From: Candidatus Omnitrophota bacterium
GTDB taxonomy: Bacteria; Hinthialibacterota; Hinthialibacteria; Hinthialibacterales; Hinthialibacteraceae
Length of the DNA: 64,000 nucleotides
Reading direction: 5' to 3'
Assembly: GCA_040755155.1 (NCBI GenBank)
Contig: JBFMBP010000053.1
Span: 1-64,000, forward strand
Shown here one piece after another: positions 53,782-63,600 of this stretch; the stretch's first letter is position 1, and each line of letters opens with the position of its first letter. Made by a program: the position numbers and the translations under genes. The notes beneath the pieces were generated by a model. It did no database searches, was not told the origin of the DNA, and was given only the letters and a program-made list of their open reading frames with translations.

Positions 53782-54765
53782 ATGGGGCCGCAGGTTTATG
53801 TTACGAGGATGCTCCCCCAACCGGCGTTGGACAGGATGAAAGAGGCCGGTTTTCAATTCGAGGTCTATCCCGAAGACCGAGCCATCCCCCGCGAGGTTCT
53901 CCTGGAGAAGATTAAAAACCGCGACGGCGCGCTTTGCATTCTGACGGATGCCATTGACCGCGACGTCTTCGAGCAAGCGAATAAAATCCGCATTTTCGCC
54001 AACTACGCCGTTGGCTATAACAATATCGACATCGGCGAAGCCACGCGGCGCGGAATCGCCGTCACCAATACGCCCGGCGTTTTGACGGACGCCACTACAG
54101 ATCTGGCCTGGGCCTTGCTCTTCGCGGCGGCGAGGCGAATCGTGGAATCGGACGCCGATCTTCGCCAAGGAAAATTCGACGGCTGGGGGCCGATGCGCTT
54201 TTTGGGTCAAGACGTAACCGGCGCCGTTTTGGGCGTCGTGGGCATGGGGCGCATTGGAAAAGCCTTCGCCGCCCGCGCCGCCGCTTTCCAAATGAAAATC
54301 CTTTACGTTTCGCGCAAACCCGAACCGGAGTTCGAGGCGGCTTACGCGCCCAGCGCCCGCCGCGTGGAACTGGACGAATTGTTACGGAGAAGCGATTTCG
54401 TCAGCCTGCATGTTCCTCTCTCTCCGGAAACGACGCATCTCATCGGGGAGAGAGAATTGAGGCTGATGCAGCCTCACGCCATTCTCGTCAATACCGCCCG
54501 CGGACCGATCGTCGACGAAGGGGCGCTGGTCAAGGCGTTGGAAGAAAAATGGATTTGGGCGGCGGCTCTCGACGTTTACGAACAAGAGCCGAAAGTCCAT
54601 CCTGGATTGATAGGATTGTCCAACGCCGTGCTCTGCCCCCACATCGGCAGCGCCACCTTCCGAACCCGCACGCGAATGGGATTGATGGCTGTAGAGAATC
54701 TGATCGCTTTCTTTTCGGGAAAAAGGCCTCCGAACCTGGTCAATAGCGAAATCTGGAAAAAATAG
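53782..54765 (+). CDS. D-2-hydroxyacid dehydrogenase (glyoxylate/hydroxypyruvate reductase-like)
   Basis: 327 residues. NAD-binding GVVGMGRIGKA and the catalytic trio are visible: Arg in VNTARGPIVDE, Glu in ALDVYEQEP and His in CPHIGSAT. It also has FANYAVGYNNIDI and DATTDLAWALLFAAARR, typical of GHPR-like reductases. ATG 53782 follows GGAGG by 5 bases. An in-frame upstream ATG is less likely. Substrate could be glyoxylate, hydroxypyruvate or another 2-oxoacid. Confidence 0.94.
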   Translation: MGPQVYVTRMLPQPALDRMKEAGFQFEVYPEDRAIPREVLLEKIKNRDGALCILTDAIDRDVFEQANKIRIFANYAVGYNNIDIGEATRRGIAVTNTPGVLTDATTDLAWALLFAAARRIVESDADLRQGKFDGWGPMRFLGQDVTGAVLGVVGMGRIGKAFAARAAAFQMKILYVSRKPEPEFEAAYAPSARRVELDELLRRSDFVSLHVPLSPETTHLIGERELRLMQPHAILVNTARGPIVDEGALVKALEEKWIWAAALDVYEQEPKVHPGLIGLSNAVLCPHIGSATFRTRTRMGLMAVENLIAFFSGKRPPNLVNSEIWKK

Positions 54766-54927
54766 CCGGACGCCGACAGACTTTTTCATTATATTACTTA
54801 TAGAACAAAGAACGGAGCGTTTCATGTTTTAAAGACATGACCCATGCGGCGGCGGAACGCCGTTTCTCTCATGCTTTCTTATCGGCGGTTTTGCAGCGCC
54901 GCCTTAGCCGAAAACAGGAATCGTGCG

Positions 54928-55470
54928 ATGGATCTATTGGAAAAAGGCAAAAAACTGGCGCAACAGGGGAAATTCGAAGAGGCTTTAGATAGCCTTATCC
55001 TGGCATGGGAAAACGATAAAGAGAATGCGGATATCCATTTTTATCTCGGATTATGCTACAGCTCGCTGCAACAATTCGGATACGCTCGTTATCATTACGA
55101 ACTGGCGCTCGTTTTCAATCCCAACCATCCGAAAACCAAATTGGTTTGGGAGGGAATCAAGAATGAATCTCCCGAAAAACCGCCCGAACGGCGTTTGACT
55201 CGAGCCGCCGCCGCCAAAGCGCGCAAAGAACAGGCGGAAGAGCAAAATGAAGCAACTGCAGAGCCGGAATTCGACGAAAATCGCATAACTCTCCATAACA
55301 TCAAAATCACGGAGGACAAATGGGAAAAAGCGTTTCCCGCCTCCGCGTTGATGGAAGATAAGAACAAAACTTCTCCCTTGCTCCTGGTTTTCATCATCCT
55401 CATCGTTGTCGCCATGATCGCCGCCCTATTATTTTTCCTTCTTTACTCATTTGGCATTCTAACGATCTGA
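54928..55470 (+). CDS. TPR protein with C-terminal membrane anchor
   Basis: 180 residues. N-terminal TPR helices (about 1-80: MDLLEKGKKLAQQGKFEEAL, IHFYLGLCYSSLQQFGYARYHYELAL) precede a charged, Ala/Glu-rich linker. A C-terminal transmembrane helix (about 153-175) ends the protein. The C-terminal anchor suggests a tail-anchored protein facing the cytoplasm. The start ATG 54928 has AGGA 8 bases upstream; longer in-frame versions exist. Function unknown. Confidence 0.65.
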   Translation: MDLLEKGKKLAQQGKFEEALDSLILAWENDKENADIHFYLGLCYSSLQQFGYARYHYELALVFNPNHPKTKLVWEGIKNESPEKPPERRLTRAAAAKARKEQAEEQNEATAEPEFDENRITLHNIKITEDKWEKAFPASALMEDKNKTSPLLLVFIILIVVAMIAALLFFLLYSFGILTI

Positions 55471-55496
55471 TTCTCCTCCCCGCGCTGCGATATTCG

Positions 55497-55982
55497 TTAG
55501 CGGCGAATCCAGTTGAAAGCGCTAATGAATTCATTTGAACTTTCGTATTTCTGCATAACAGCGAGAAGGATAGCCGCCGAGAGAAAAACAAATAGCAGCC
55601 ATCCCATCGTATAGTAAGATCGGCGGCGCAGGCTTTGCGTCATTTTTCCATAGCGCGCGGAATAATATTGTTTCGCATTTTCATAGCCGGACGAGGTGAT
55701 TTCCGGCGCTTTCTCCTCCCCACCATTGCGGAAAAGGCGAAAGCGCGCCTGATGAATTCTTTTATCCACATCGAGCAGCAGACTTTTCGGATCTTTTCGC
55801 ATGATATACATCTTGTGCGAGGGCAATAAGTTATGCGTAACTTCAAAACGCAAGCGCTGCGCTTCCTCTACATTGCCGTCGTCATCTTTAAGTAATCTCT
55901 TAGCGCGTTCAAGGATTTTGACGGCTTTCGATTCTGCATTAGCTTGCGATTTCGTCATTTTTTTCTTTTTTAGCGCTTCCAT
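55497..55982 (-). CDS. Tail-anchored protein of unknown function
   Basis: 161 residues. A charged helical N-terminal region (MEALKKKKMTKSQANAESKA) and a coiled-coil-like middle are followed by one transmembrane helix (about 127-145, MGWLLFVFLSAAILLAV) and a short tail. ATG 55982 has GAGG 8 bases upstream. Convergent with the TPR protein gene 26 bases away. No family recognised. Confidence 0.62.
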   Translation of the reverse strand: MEALKKKKMTKSQANAESKAVKILERAKRLLKDDDGNVEEAQRLRFEVTHNLLPSHKMYIMRKDPKSLLLDVDKRIHQARFRLFRNGGEEKAPEITSSGYENAKQYYSARYGKMTQSLRRRSYYTMGWLLFVFLSAAILLAVMQKYESSNEFISAFNWIRR

Positions 55983-56414
55983 GATTTCAACCTCTATCCT
56001 ATGAAACTCCGATAGAACCAACCCTATTAATTTGTCTATTATTCCTTACCTTTGTAAGTAATTATAGTCAAATCCCACTATTTTGTCAACAAAAAGTCGT
56101 TTTTTTGCTGATGTTCTTTACTGTAATCATCGCAAACGAGGCTGACTTTCCTGGTAGTTCTTTGATTTCATCTTTGTTGCTTATCCATCGATGGATCAAC
56201 CGTACAATCGATAATATGAATGAATTGTAATACGTTCATTCGATTAATTATATGTAATATATTATCGAATCAATATTAATTTATAGATCATTAATTATTT
56301 ATTATCAATGTATTGACGTTACTTTCAATTTATGATAAATAATAATAAGTTCAATCTCTACCTTTAGGCTGAGATATACCTAAATCTAATGTATTAAGGA
56401 GGAAAAGTATTAAA
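55983..56414. other. AT-rich intergenic region upstream of the tandem paralogues
   Basis: 432 bases, strongly AT-rich from about 56210. It contains an imperfect inverted repeat ATTCGATTAAT...ATTATCGAAT (about 56239-56273). A possible promoter TTGACG (56313-56318), 17 bases, TAAATA (56336-56341) also lies here. AAGGAGG ahead of the next ATG is the ribosome-binding site. No gene seen. Confidence 0.45.
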
Positions 56415-59027
56415 ATGAGAGTTGTGAAACGGAGCGTATGGATGACCGCCTTTTGTCTTCTCAGTCTCTCTGCGTTTTCGCAAGGGATTTTCGACAAAAA
56501 GGCGGATTGGGGCGACACGAACAGTCCGCCAATGCGAGGAACCTACAAAGCGGCGGGCAGCGTCGAGTTTTCCAACGGCGTTTACGACCTGAAAGGAAAC
56601 GGCGACGATATTTGGGAAAGCAACGATGAAGGCTTCTTCGCTTATACGGAAAAATCCGGCAGCTGGTCGTTGAGCGGCAAGGTCAAATGGATTAACCAAG
56701 GCGGAGATAGCGATTGGGCGAAAGCGGGCGTCATGCTTCGCGAACAAGGCGCTGTGGCCGGATCGCGCCATTATTGGATTGAACTGCGCGCTGGCGCGGG
56801 GATGGCAGGCGATCGCACGGACGCTCAATGGCGTACAACCGCCGATGCGGGATCAGGCAATGTGGAAGTTCGCACTCCCGACAATCAGGCTGTGAACGAT
56901 AAAGGCGATGGCGTATGGCTGCGCGTCTCCCACATTGCTTCGATCGGCGCCGTGTTGAGCGAATACTCCTACGATGGAACCAATTGGGTATTCGGCCATG
57001 CGCAATTGATGACGTTCCCCGACTCCGTTGCTTATGGCTTGGTTATCACCAACCATTTGGACAACGAGTTGCTGGCGGAAGCGCAATTCAGCGATGTGAA
57101 ACTGGAGAATACCGCGCCGGCAGTGGGATTCCGTTCTGTTTCGATAACGGATCCCGTATACGTCGCGGGCGATCCAATTACGGTGACGCTTACGATCGGC
57201 GGCGGTTCGGGCGCGATTAAAGTGGAAGAAACGCCTCCAGCAGGATGGAGTATCTCCAATATTTCCGATGGCGGAACTTTCGCAGACGGAGTTATTACTT
57301 GGAATCTCAGCGCGGCGAAAAACGTTACCTACGTGGCGACGGCGCCTGCGGGTTCCACGGAGGAAGCTGTCTTCAGCGGAAAAATTGGGACGGTGAATAT
57401 TGTGGGAACCAGCACGCTGACTGCTCCCAGCCCTATTGAGATTTTCGACAACCATCTGGATGTCGGAGCCGTGGGCGCGGCGGGCGCCGCCGAATACCAG
57501 GCGGCGGATAAACGCTATGTCGTTACCGGCAGCGGCGCGGATATTTGGGATACAGCCGACGAGTTCCACTTCGTCTACAAGAAACTCTCCGGCGCTTTCA
57601 GTCTCGAAGCCACGGTTTTCGGCTACAACGATACGGGCGCCAACGATTGGTCGAAATTCGGCTTGATGGTGCGCGACAACTTGACGGCGAGTTCTTCGCA
57701 CGTCATGGCCATCATTCGCGGCGCCGATTTGCAGTACGACACGCAATGGCGCGCCAGCGCGGGCGCCGCTTCGGGGGATACCGGATTGAAAGCCGACGAA
57801 TCAGGCGATATGAAAGTTGTGAAAACGGGCAGTACGGTGGAAGCGTACTATAAAGACGCCAACGGCGATTGGGTTCTCGATTCCGCTCAGACGATTCAAA
57901 TATCCGATCCTGTTTATGCCGGTCTCGTCGTCGTTTCCCACGATGACGGCCTTACCGCCATCGGCGAGTTCGAAAATGTCAAACTCACTCTCTATCCCTT
58001 CCAGGTTTCTAAGGTTTCCTCTGCGCAAAAAGTGCAGCAGGGCGGAACGGCCGACGTTACGGTAACCTTAGAAGTGCGCGAAGGGGAAAAATCCGATGTC
58101 GTTATTAAAGAAACCTATTCCCAAGCCGCCTCTGTCTCCAATATCAAAGCGAGCGCGGGACAAGCGACGGACGACAAGAAGGGAACGATTTCCTGGAACC
58201 TTACCGGCGCTGCGGGCAATGTTACTTTGAAGTACACCTTGAATGTTCCCAGCGATTACAAGGATCCTTTCGTCAATATCAGCGGATCGTTCGATAACGG
58301 TCAAGGATTCGCTGGTTCTACGGGCAGCTTGGCGTTAGCGGTGGAGGTTGTCGATCTGGGCATCTTCCAAGGCCATATGGATATCGGTTCGCCAGGAGCG
58401 CCTGGAAACGTGAAGATCGAGGGCGACGCCTATCAAGTCATTGGCAGCGGCCATGACATCTGGGATGCGGCGGACGATTTCCATTACCTCTACTTCAAGA
58501 CTCAGGGCAACTTCAAGATGACCATCGACGATCCTTACATCGGCGCTTATGGGTCGGTTCCCAGCACCAGCACCTGGATGAAGATGGGCATCATGGCCCG
58601 TCAGGATTTGACGGCGGCTTCCGCTTACGCTTTGGGCTGCGTCTACAGCGAACATCAGCGTATAACCTTGCAATGGCGCGACACGGCAGGCGCTGGCGCC
58701 TCCAACGACGGCATTGAATCCAATCCCGTCGATTATCAGCCGGGTTGGGATGCGGCTTGGGATAGTTTCTCAAATCCAACGCTCGATCAAATTACGCCCA
58801 GCGGTACGATCGTATTCGAACGGGATGGCGACACTTTCATCTTGTCGTATTTGTGGGATAACGAAGAACATTATGTCGACGAACACGATGTCGTATTCAC
58901 TGATCCCATCTATCTCGGCGTCGCAGTAACCTCGCACCAAACGGGCGCCACGGCGCAAGGAACCTTCAAGAATCCGCAATTGGTCACCGGACAAGTCGTT
59001 GCCGTCGAGGATTGGATGCTGCATTAA
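56415..59027 (+). CDS. Large secreted beta-sandwich repeat protein, tandem copy 1
   Basis: 870 residues with a signal peptide (about 1-22). Three concanavalin-like (DUF1349/LamG-type) domains lie at about 25-230, 340-530 and 645-855. Each has a variant of ADEFHFVYKKLSG, then WSKFGLMVRDN, HVMAIIRGADLQYDTQWR. Ig-like/DUF11-like domains separate them (about 235-335 and 535-640). The protein ends VAVEDWMLH, the same as copy 2. No catalytic residues are evident. It probably binds carbohydrate or other ligands at the cell surface. Copy 2 at 59502 is closely similar. Confidence 0.82.
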   Translation: MRVVKRSVWMTAFCLLSLSAFSQGIFDKKADWGDTNSPPMRGTYKAAGSVEFSNGVYDLKGNGDDIWESNDEGFFAYTEKSGSWSLSGKVKWINQGGDSDWAKAGVMLREQGAVAGSRHYWIELRAGAGMAGDRTDAQWRTTADAGSGNVEVRTPDNQAVNDKGDGVWLRVSHIASIGAVLSEYSYDGTNWVFGHAQLMTFPDSVAYGLVITNHLDNELLAEAQFSDVKLENTAPAVGFRSVSITDPVYVAGDPITVTLTIGGGSGAIKVEETPPAGWSISNISDGGTFADGVITWNLSAAKNVTYVATAPAGSTEEAVFSGKIGTVNIVGTSTLTAPSPIEIFDNHLDVGAVGAAGAAEYQAADKRYVVTGSGADIWDTADEFHFVYKKLSGAFSLEATVFGYNDTGANDWSKFGLMVRDNLTASSSHVMAIIRGADLQYDTQWRASAGAASGDTGLKADESGDMKVVKTGSTVEAYYKDANGDWVLDSAQTIQISDPVYAGLVVVSHDDGLTAIGEFENVKLTLYPFQVSKVSSAQKVQQGGTADVTVTLEVREGEKSDVVIKETYSQAASVSNIKASAGQATDDKKGTISWNLTGAAGNVTLKYTLNVPSDYKDPFVNISGSFDNGQGFAGSTGSLALAVEVVDLGIFQGHMDIGSPGAPGNVKIEGDAYQVIGSGHDIWDAADDFHYLYFKTQGNFKMTIDDPYIGAYGSVPSTSTWMKMGIMARQDLTAASAYALGCVYSEHQRITLQWRDTAGAGASNDGIESNPVDYQPGWDAAWDSFSNPTLDQITPSGTIVFERDGDTFILSYLWDNEEHYVDEHDVVFTDPIYLGVAVTSHQTGATAQGTFKNPQLVTGQVVAVEDWMLH

Positions 59028-59106
59028 CTAATTGCGATAGGAAAATGACGGGCTGCGCTTCAATATAAGCCCGCCTTACAAAACAATTTTGGTTTGGATT
59101 ATTCCA

Positions 59107-59132
59107 CCCGGAGTTTATCTCCGGGTTTTTTT
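59107..59132 (+). terminator. Rho-independent terminator after paralogue copy 1
   Basis: CCCGGAG and CTCCGGG form a 7-base stem with a 5-base loop followed by seven T, about 80 bases after the stop. Confidence 0.8.
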
Positions 59133-59154
59133 ATGGAAAAAATACGCTTTGAAT

Positions 59155-59285
59155 GACGATCCGGCAAAAAGTAATGATGATGATATCGGGCGACTACCAA
59201 TTGGGGTGCAGGCATCTTGCCTGCACAAGATATCCCGCAGGCAAGATGCCTGCACCCCCAAAAATTGACTTTTTGCCGTTCCGTC
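59155..59285. mobile_element. Palindromic MITE-like element, family C
   Basis: The outer inverted repeats are CGGCAAAAAGT (59162-59172) and ACTTTTTGCCG (59268-59278), extendable outward with mismatches to about 59155 and 59285. Inside, a perfect 22-base inverted repeat (59203-59224 and 59237-59258) surrounds a 12-base loop. Each arm also contains the palindrome GCAGGC...GCCTGC. No coding capacity. Only one copy is in the window. Confidence 0.65.
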
Positions 59286-59501
59286 TTGAACGGTTGAAGA
59301 AATGATTAATTTATATATTAAATTATTTATAAAATTGATAAAAAAATCATTTAAAAAAATTATCGATTGATCTCTCAATAAGTGTTGACAGGATATGGGA
59401 GATATGTTAGAAGATTATAATTGTAATCAGTCGATCTAGTGATCTTATGATTAAGGGATCATTAGGTTCACTGGCATAATAATTTTTACGGGAGGAACAA
59501 T

Positions 59502-62117
59502 ATGATTAGCAAGTTTTGGAAGAGCAGAATTCTAGCGGCGGCTTTGTGCCTTATCGTTATGCCTGCGTTTTCGCAGGGCATCTTCGATAAGAAAGCCGAC
59601 TGGGGAGACACGAACAGTCCGCCCAAACGAGGAACGTATAAGGTTGCAGGCAGCGTTACTGTTACTGGCGGCGTTTACGACATGAAAGGCAACGGCGACG
59701 ATGTTTGGGACAGCAACGATGAAGGTTTCTTCGTTTACACGGAAAAAACCGGCAGCTGGTCGCTGAGCGGCAAGGTGAAATGGGTCGACAGCGGCGGAGC
59801 GAACGACTGGTGTAAAGTTGGCGTCATGGTTCGCGAACAGGGCGCCGTGGCCGGTTCGCGCCATTATTGGGTCGAACTGCGCGGCGGCGCTGGAGCTGTT
59901 GGCGATCGCACTGACGCCCAGTGGCGCGCAACCGCCAATGCCGGATCAAGCAACGCAGAAGTGCGCACGCCCGACAATCAAGCGGTAAACGACAAAGGCG
60001 ACGGCTTATGGTTACGCGTTTCCCGCATTGCTACCGTCGGCGCGGTGATGAGCGAATTTTCTTACGATGGGACCAATTGGGTATTCGGTCATGCTCAGAA
60101 GATGACGTTTCCGGATCCTGTGGCTTTAGGTTTGGTTATCACCAACCATGTCGACAACGAATTGTTGGCGAATGCGACGGTTAGCGACGTGAAATTGGTT
60201 GACGCCGTACCGGCGGTAGGCTTCCGATCCGTGTCGTTAACGGATCCAGTTTACGTTGCGAACGATCCCATTACGGTAACGCTTGAAATCGGCGGATCGG
60301 GCGCGGTTAAAGTAGAAGAGACGCCGCCGGCCGGATGGGCTATCACCAATATTTCCGATGGCGGAACCGCAACCGGCGGAGTCATTACCTGGAATCTCAC
60401 GGCGGCGAAAAAAGTTACCTACGTAGCTACGGCGCCAGCGGGTTCCACGGCGGACGCCGTCTTCAGCGGCAAGATCGGAACGGCGCCCATTCAGGGAACC
60501 AATAAGTTGAGCGCTCCCAAACCCATCGAGATTTTCGACAACCATTTGGATGTCGGAGCCGTGGGCGCGGCGGGCGCCGCCGAATACCAGGCGGCGGATA
60601 AACGCTACGTTGTTACCGGCAGCGGCGCGGATATTTGGGACACTGCCGACGAGTTCCACTTCGTCTACAAGAAACTCTCCGGCGCCTTCAGCTTGGAAAC
60701 TACGGTCTTCGGTTACAATGATACGGGCGCCAACGACTGGTCGAAATTCGGCTTGATGGTGCGCGACAACTTGACGGCGAATTCCTCGCATGTGATGGCC
60801 ATCATTCGCGGCGCCGATTTGCAGTACGACACGCAATGGCGCGCCAGCGCTGGCTCCGCTTCGGGGGATACCGGATTGAAAGCCGACGAATCGGGAGAGA
60901 TGAAGATCGTTAAAACCGGCAGTACGGTGGAAGCGTATTACATGGGCTCCGACGGCAATTGGGTGCGCGACTCGGCCCAGACGATCCAATTATCCGATCC
61001 CGTTTACGCCGGTCTCGTCGTTACATCTCACGATGACGGACTCTTCGCCATCGGCGAATTCGAAAACGTCAAACTCACTCTCTATCCCTTCCAAGTAGCC
61101 AAGGTTTCCTCTTCGCAAAAAGTGCAACAGGGCGGAACGGCCGACGTAACGTTAACTGTGGAAGTGCGCGAGGGCGAGAAATCCAATGTTGCCATTAAGG
61201 AAACCTATTCGCCCGCCGCTTCCATCTCCAATATCAAGGCGAGTGCAGGACAAGCGACGGACGACAAGAAGGGAACGATTTCCTGGAATCTTACCGGCGC
61301 TACGGGCAATGTTACTTTGAAGTACATTTTGAACGTTCCCAGCGATTACAAGGATCCCTTCGTCAATATCAGCGGAACATTTGATAATGGACAGGGATTC
61401 GCCGGTACAACGGGCAGCTTGGCCTTAGCGGTTGAAGTCGTCGATTTGGGCATCTTCCAAGGACATATGGACATTGGCGCTCCCGGCGCGCCTGGCAACG
61501 TGAAGATCGACGGCGATGCTTATCAAGTCATCGGCAGCGGTCATGACATCTGGGATGCGGCGGACGATTTCCATTACCTCTACTTCAAGACGCAGGGCGA
61601 CTTCAAGATGAGCATCGACGATCCTTACATTGGCGCTTATGGGTCGGTTCCCAGCACCAATACTTGGATGAAGATGGGCATCATGGCGCGTCAGGATTTG
61701 ACGGCGGGTTCCGCTTACTGCTACGGCAGCATACGCAGCTCCGATCAAGCCATGATGATTCAGTGGCGCGACGGTCAAGGCGCAGGCGCCAACTGGGACA
61801 GCGTTACGGTTACGCCGGATCAATGGCAGCCGGGTTGGGATGCCAGTTGGACGGGCATATCGAATCCTACGCTCGATCAGATTAAACCGAGCGGCACGCT
61901 TATCTTCGAACGGTCTGGCAACGAATTCATCGTTTCTTATCTATATCAAAACGAAGAATATTACGTAACCAGCCACGAATACGCGATGACCGATCCCATT
62001 TACCTTGGCATCGCGGTAACCTCGCATCAAACAGGCGCAACATCTCAAGGTACGTTCAAGAATCCGAAACTGATCAGCGGCGTGGTTGTCGCCGTTGAGG
62101 ATTGGATGCTGCATTAA
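59502..62117 (+). CDS. Large secreted beta-sandwich repeat protein, tandem copy 2
   Basis: 871 residues with the same plan as copy 1: signal peptide (about 1-25), three concanavalin-like domains and two Ig-like spacers. It ends VAVEDWMLH. The middle domain and the second spacer are almost identical to copy 1, including at the DNA level. The first domain and the last part of the third differ more (QGAGANWDSVTVTPDQWQPG against AGAGASNDGIESNPVDYQPG). It arose by tandem duplication. GGGAGGA precedes the ATG. A strong terminator follows. Confidence 0.82.
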   Translation: MISKFWKSRILAAALCLIVMPAFSQGIFDKKADWGDTNSPPKRGTYKVAGSVTVTGGVYDMKGNGDDVWDSNDEGFFVYTEKTGSWSLSGKVKWVDSGGANDWCKVGVMVREQGAVAGSRHYWVELRGGAGAVGDRTDAQWRATANAGSSNAEVRTPDNQAVNDKGDGLWLRVSRIATVGAVMSEFSYDGTNWVFGHAQKMTFPDPVALGLVITNHVDNELLANATVSDVKLVDAVPAVGFRSVSLTDPVYVANDPITVTLEIGGSGAVKVEETPPAGWAITNISDGGTATGGVITWNLTAAKKVTYVATAPAGSTADAVFSGKIGTAPIQGTNKLSAPKPIEIFDNHLDVGAVGAAGAAEYQAADKRYVVTGSGADIWDTADEFHFVYKKLSGAFSLETTVFGYNDTGANDWSKFGLMVRDNLTANSSHVMAIIRGADLQYDTQWRASAGSASGDTGLKADESGEMKIVKTGSTVEAYYMGSDGNWVRDSAQTIQLSDPVYAGLVVTSHDDGLFAIGEFENVKLTLYPFQVAKVSSSQKVQQGGTADVTLTVEVREGEKSNVAIKETYSPAASISNIKASAGQATDDKKGTISWNLTGATGNVTLKYILNVPSDYKDPFVNISGTFDNGQGFAGTTGSLALAVEVVDLGIFQGHMDIGAPGAPGNVKIDGDAYQVIGSGHDIWDAADDFHYLYFKTQGDFKMSIDDPYIGAYGSVPSTNTWMKMGIMARQDLTAGSAYCYGSIRSSDQAMMIQWRDGQGAGANWDSVTVTPDQWQPGWDASWTGISNPTLDQIKPSGTLIFERSGNEFIVSYLYQNEEYYVTSHEYAMTDPIYLGIAVTSHQTGATSQGTFKNPKLISGVVVAVEDWMLH

Positions 62118-62155
62118 GAGTAAGAATCGGTCTTTATTTTCAGTCATTAATTTTG

Positions 62156-62186
62156 GGCCTGGAGTTTTTTCTCCAGGCCTTTTTTC
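62156..62186 (+). terminator. Rho-independent terminator after paralogue copy 2
   Basis: GGCCTGGAG and CTCCAGGCC form a perfect 9-base stem with a T6 loop, followed by six T, about 40 bases after the stop. Confidence 0.9.
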
Positions 62187-62274
62187 TATTCGCGCCGTCG
62201 CCAGCGGCATTTTTTTATGCGAAAATGATTCCACGGCGTTTCGACGCGCAAAAAGATTAGGGAGAGATCAAAAC

Positions 62275-63354
62275 ATGATAGGCAAGTACTGTTTTCAAGC
62301 GGCAAGGGTGATTATAATTTTGGGATTCATCATCGCATTATGGCCTTTAGCGAGTCTGGGAGGAACCGTGAAGATCGAAAAAATATCCTTTGCCGGTTGG
62401 ACTAACTGTTATCGCATGACCAATGGAGAAGTGGAATTGATCGCTGTGGCCGATATTGGGCCGCGCATCATCCATCTTGGCTTCGTTGGCGGCGAGAATC
62501 TATTCAATGTCAGCAAAAACGATCTGGGATTGAAGCAATCGGACTCCTGGCGCTCCTTTGGCGGCCATCGTTTCTGGATCGCGCCCGAAACCGTGGAGTT
62601 TACCTACTATCCCGACATGGACGAACTCAAGGTGGAAGTGGAAGGCAATAAGATTACGCTAACCGCGCCGCCGGAAATTTTGGATCAAGACCTGCGCAAA
62701 CAGAATCTCGGCTTCGAGGAGATCGAAAAAAGAATGGCGGTTTCCTCTTTCCGCAAGAATCTACGCATCCGCAAGCAGATGATCGTATCCATGACGGACG
62801 ACGGCGAAATCGCAGTGGAGCATCGCGCCGAGAATTGCAGCCTTGAGCCTATCGGCATGGCGCCTTGGGCGTTGACCGTCATGAGAGACGGCGGAACCGC
62901 CATTATCCCCAATCCTCCCTTCGCGCCGCATGGGCCGGGGCATTTTCTTCCTGAACGCGCCGTCATTACTTGGAGCTATACCGATCTCGCCGATCCTCGT
63001 TTGACGTATTTAAAAAAATACATTACGATTCGCCAAGAACCATCCATCAAGCAGCCTATTAAAATCGGCTTTTCCGACGTTCAAGGCTGGGTGGGCTACG
63101 CGACTAAAGATGTATTGTTCGTGAAGCGCCTCGCTTACGATCCCAAGGATTCGTATCCCGATATGGGCTGTTCGGTGGAAATTTTCACGAACAACGCCAT
63201 CCTTGAAGTAGAATCGTTAGGTCCGCAGAAAAACCTTAAACCAGCGGACGCCGTTTCCCATACTGAACGATGGAAAATTACGAAAATCAAGGAAATAGAC
63301 GGAACGGAGGAGAGCATAGACCAAGCGGTTAAGGCGGCGGGACTTTTGAAATAG
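62275..63354 (+). CDS. Exported DUF4380-like (galactose-mutarotase-like fold) protein
   Basis: 359 residues with a signal peptide (about 1-30). Motifs ELIAVADIGPRIIHLGFVGGENLF, SFGGHRFWIAPE, DDGEIAVEHRAEN and GMAPWALTVM match the DUF4380/aldose-epimerase-like beta-supersandwich. Members may bind or mutarotate sugars. ATG 62275 follows GGGAGAG. A long in-frame extension upstream overlaps the preceding gene end and is rejected. A perfect 11-base hairpin at 63368-63401, just after the stop, lacks a T-run. Confidence 0.85.
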   Translation: MIGKYCFQAARVIIILGFIIALWPLASLGGTVKIEKISFAGWTNCYRMTNGEVELIAVADIGPRIIHLGFVGGENLFNVSKNDLGLKQSDSWRSFGGHRFWIAPETVEFTYYPDMDELKVEVEGNKITLTAPPEILDQDLRKQNLGFEEIEKRMAVSSFRKNLRIRKQMIVSMTDDGEIAVEHRAENCSLEPIGMAPWALTVMRDGGTAIIPNPPFAPHGPGHFLPERAVITWSYTDLADPRLTYLKKYITIRQEPSIKQPIKIGFSDVQGWVGYATKDVLFVKRLAYDPKDSYPDMGCSVEIFTNNAILEVESLGPQKNLKPADAVSHTERWKITKIKEIDGTEESIDQAVKAAGLLK

Positions 63355-63439
63355 GAATTATGCTGGAGGCGCAGGGGTTTGTATTTTCTCACCCCTGCGC
63401 CGTATAGATTAGAGAAAATACGATTTGGATTAAACTACC

Positions 63440-63594
63440 GAGCCTCTTGCAAAATTCCATTATTCCTCCCCCAAGCTTGGGGGAGGTTTAGGAGGGGGTT
63501 GTTTTAAGTCTAATAAAATCAACCCCCCTCTAACTCCCCCCAAGCTTGGGGGGGAGAATTTGAAGGCGGATTTTATCAATTTTGCAAGAGCCTC
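63440..63594 (-). mobile_element. MITE-like element, family A, full copy 2 (inverted)
   Basis: 155 bases with ends GAGCCTCTTGCAAAATT and AATTTTGCAAGAGCCTC. Its reverse complement matches the 7580-7731 copy along the whole length, including AAATCCGC, both C/G palindromes and ATTAGACTTAAAACAACCCC. It lies between the DUF4380-like gene and the convergent partial gene. No target duplication is obvious. Confidence 0.78.
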
Positions 63595-63600
63595 CGCTGT

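Noticed and set aside
59380-59425. Promoter for the second paralogue (TTGACA 59385, TATAAT 59416)
   Set aside because: The two boxes are 25 bases apart, too far for a sigma70 promoter; they may belong to different elements.
63368-63401. Terminator after the DUF4380-like gene
   Set aside because: The 11-base stem is perfect but no T-run follows on either strand, so I do not call it a terminator.
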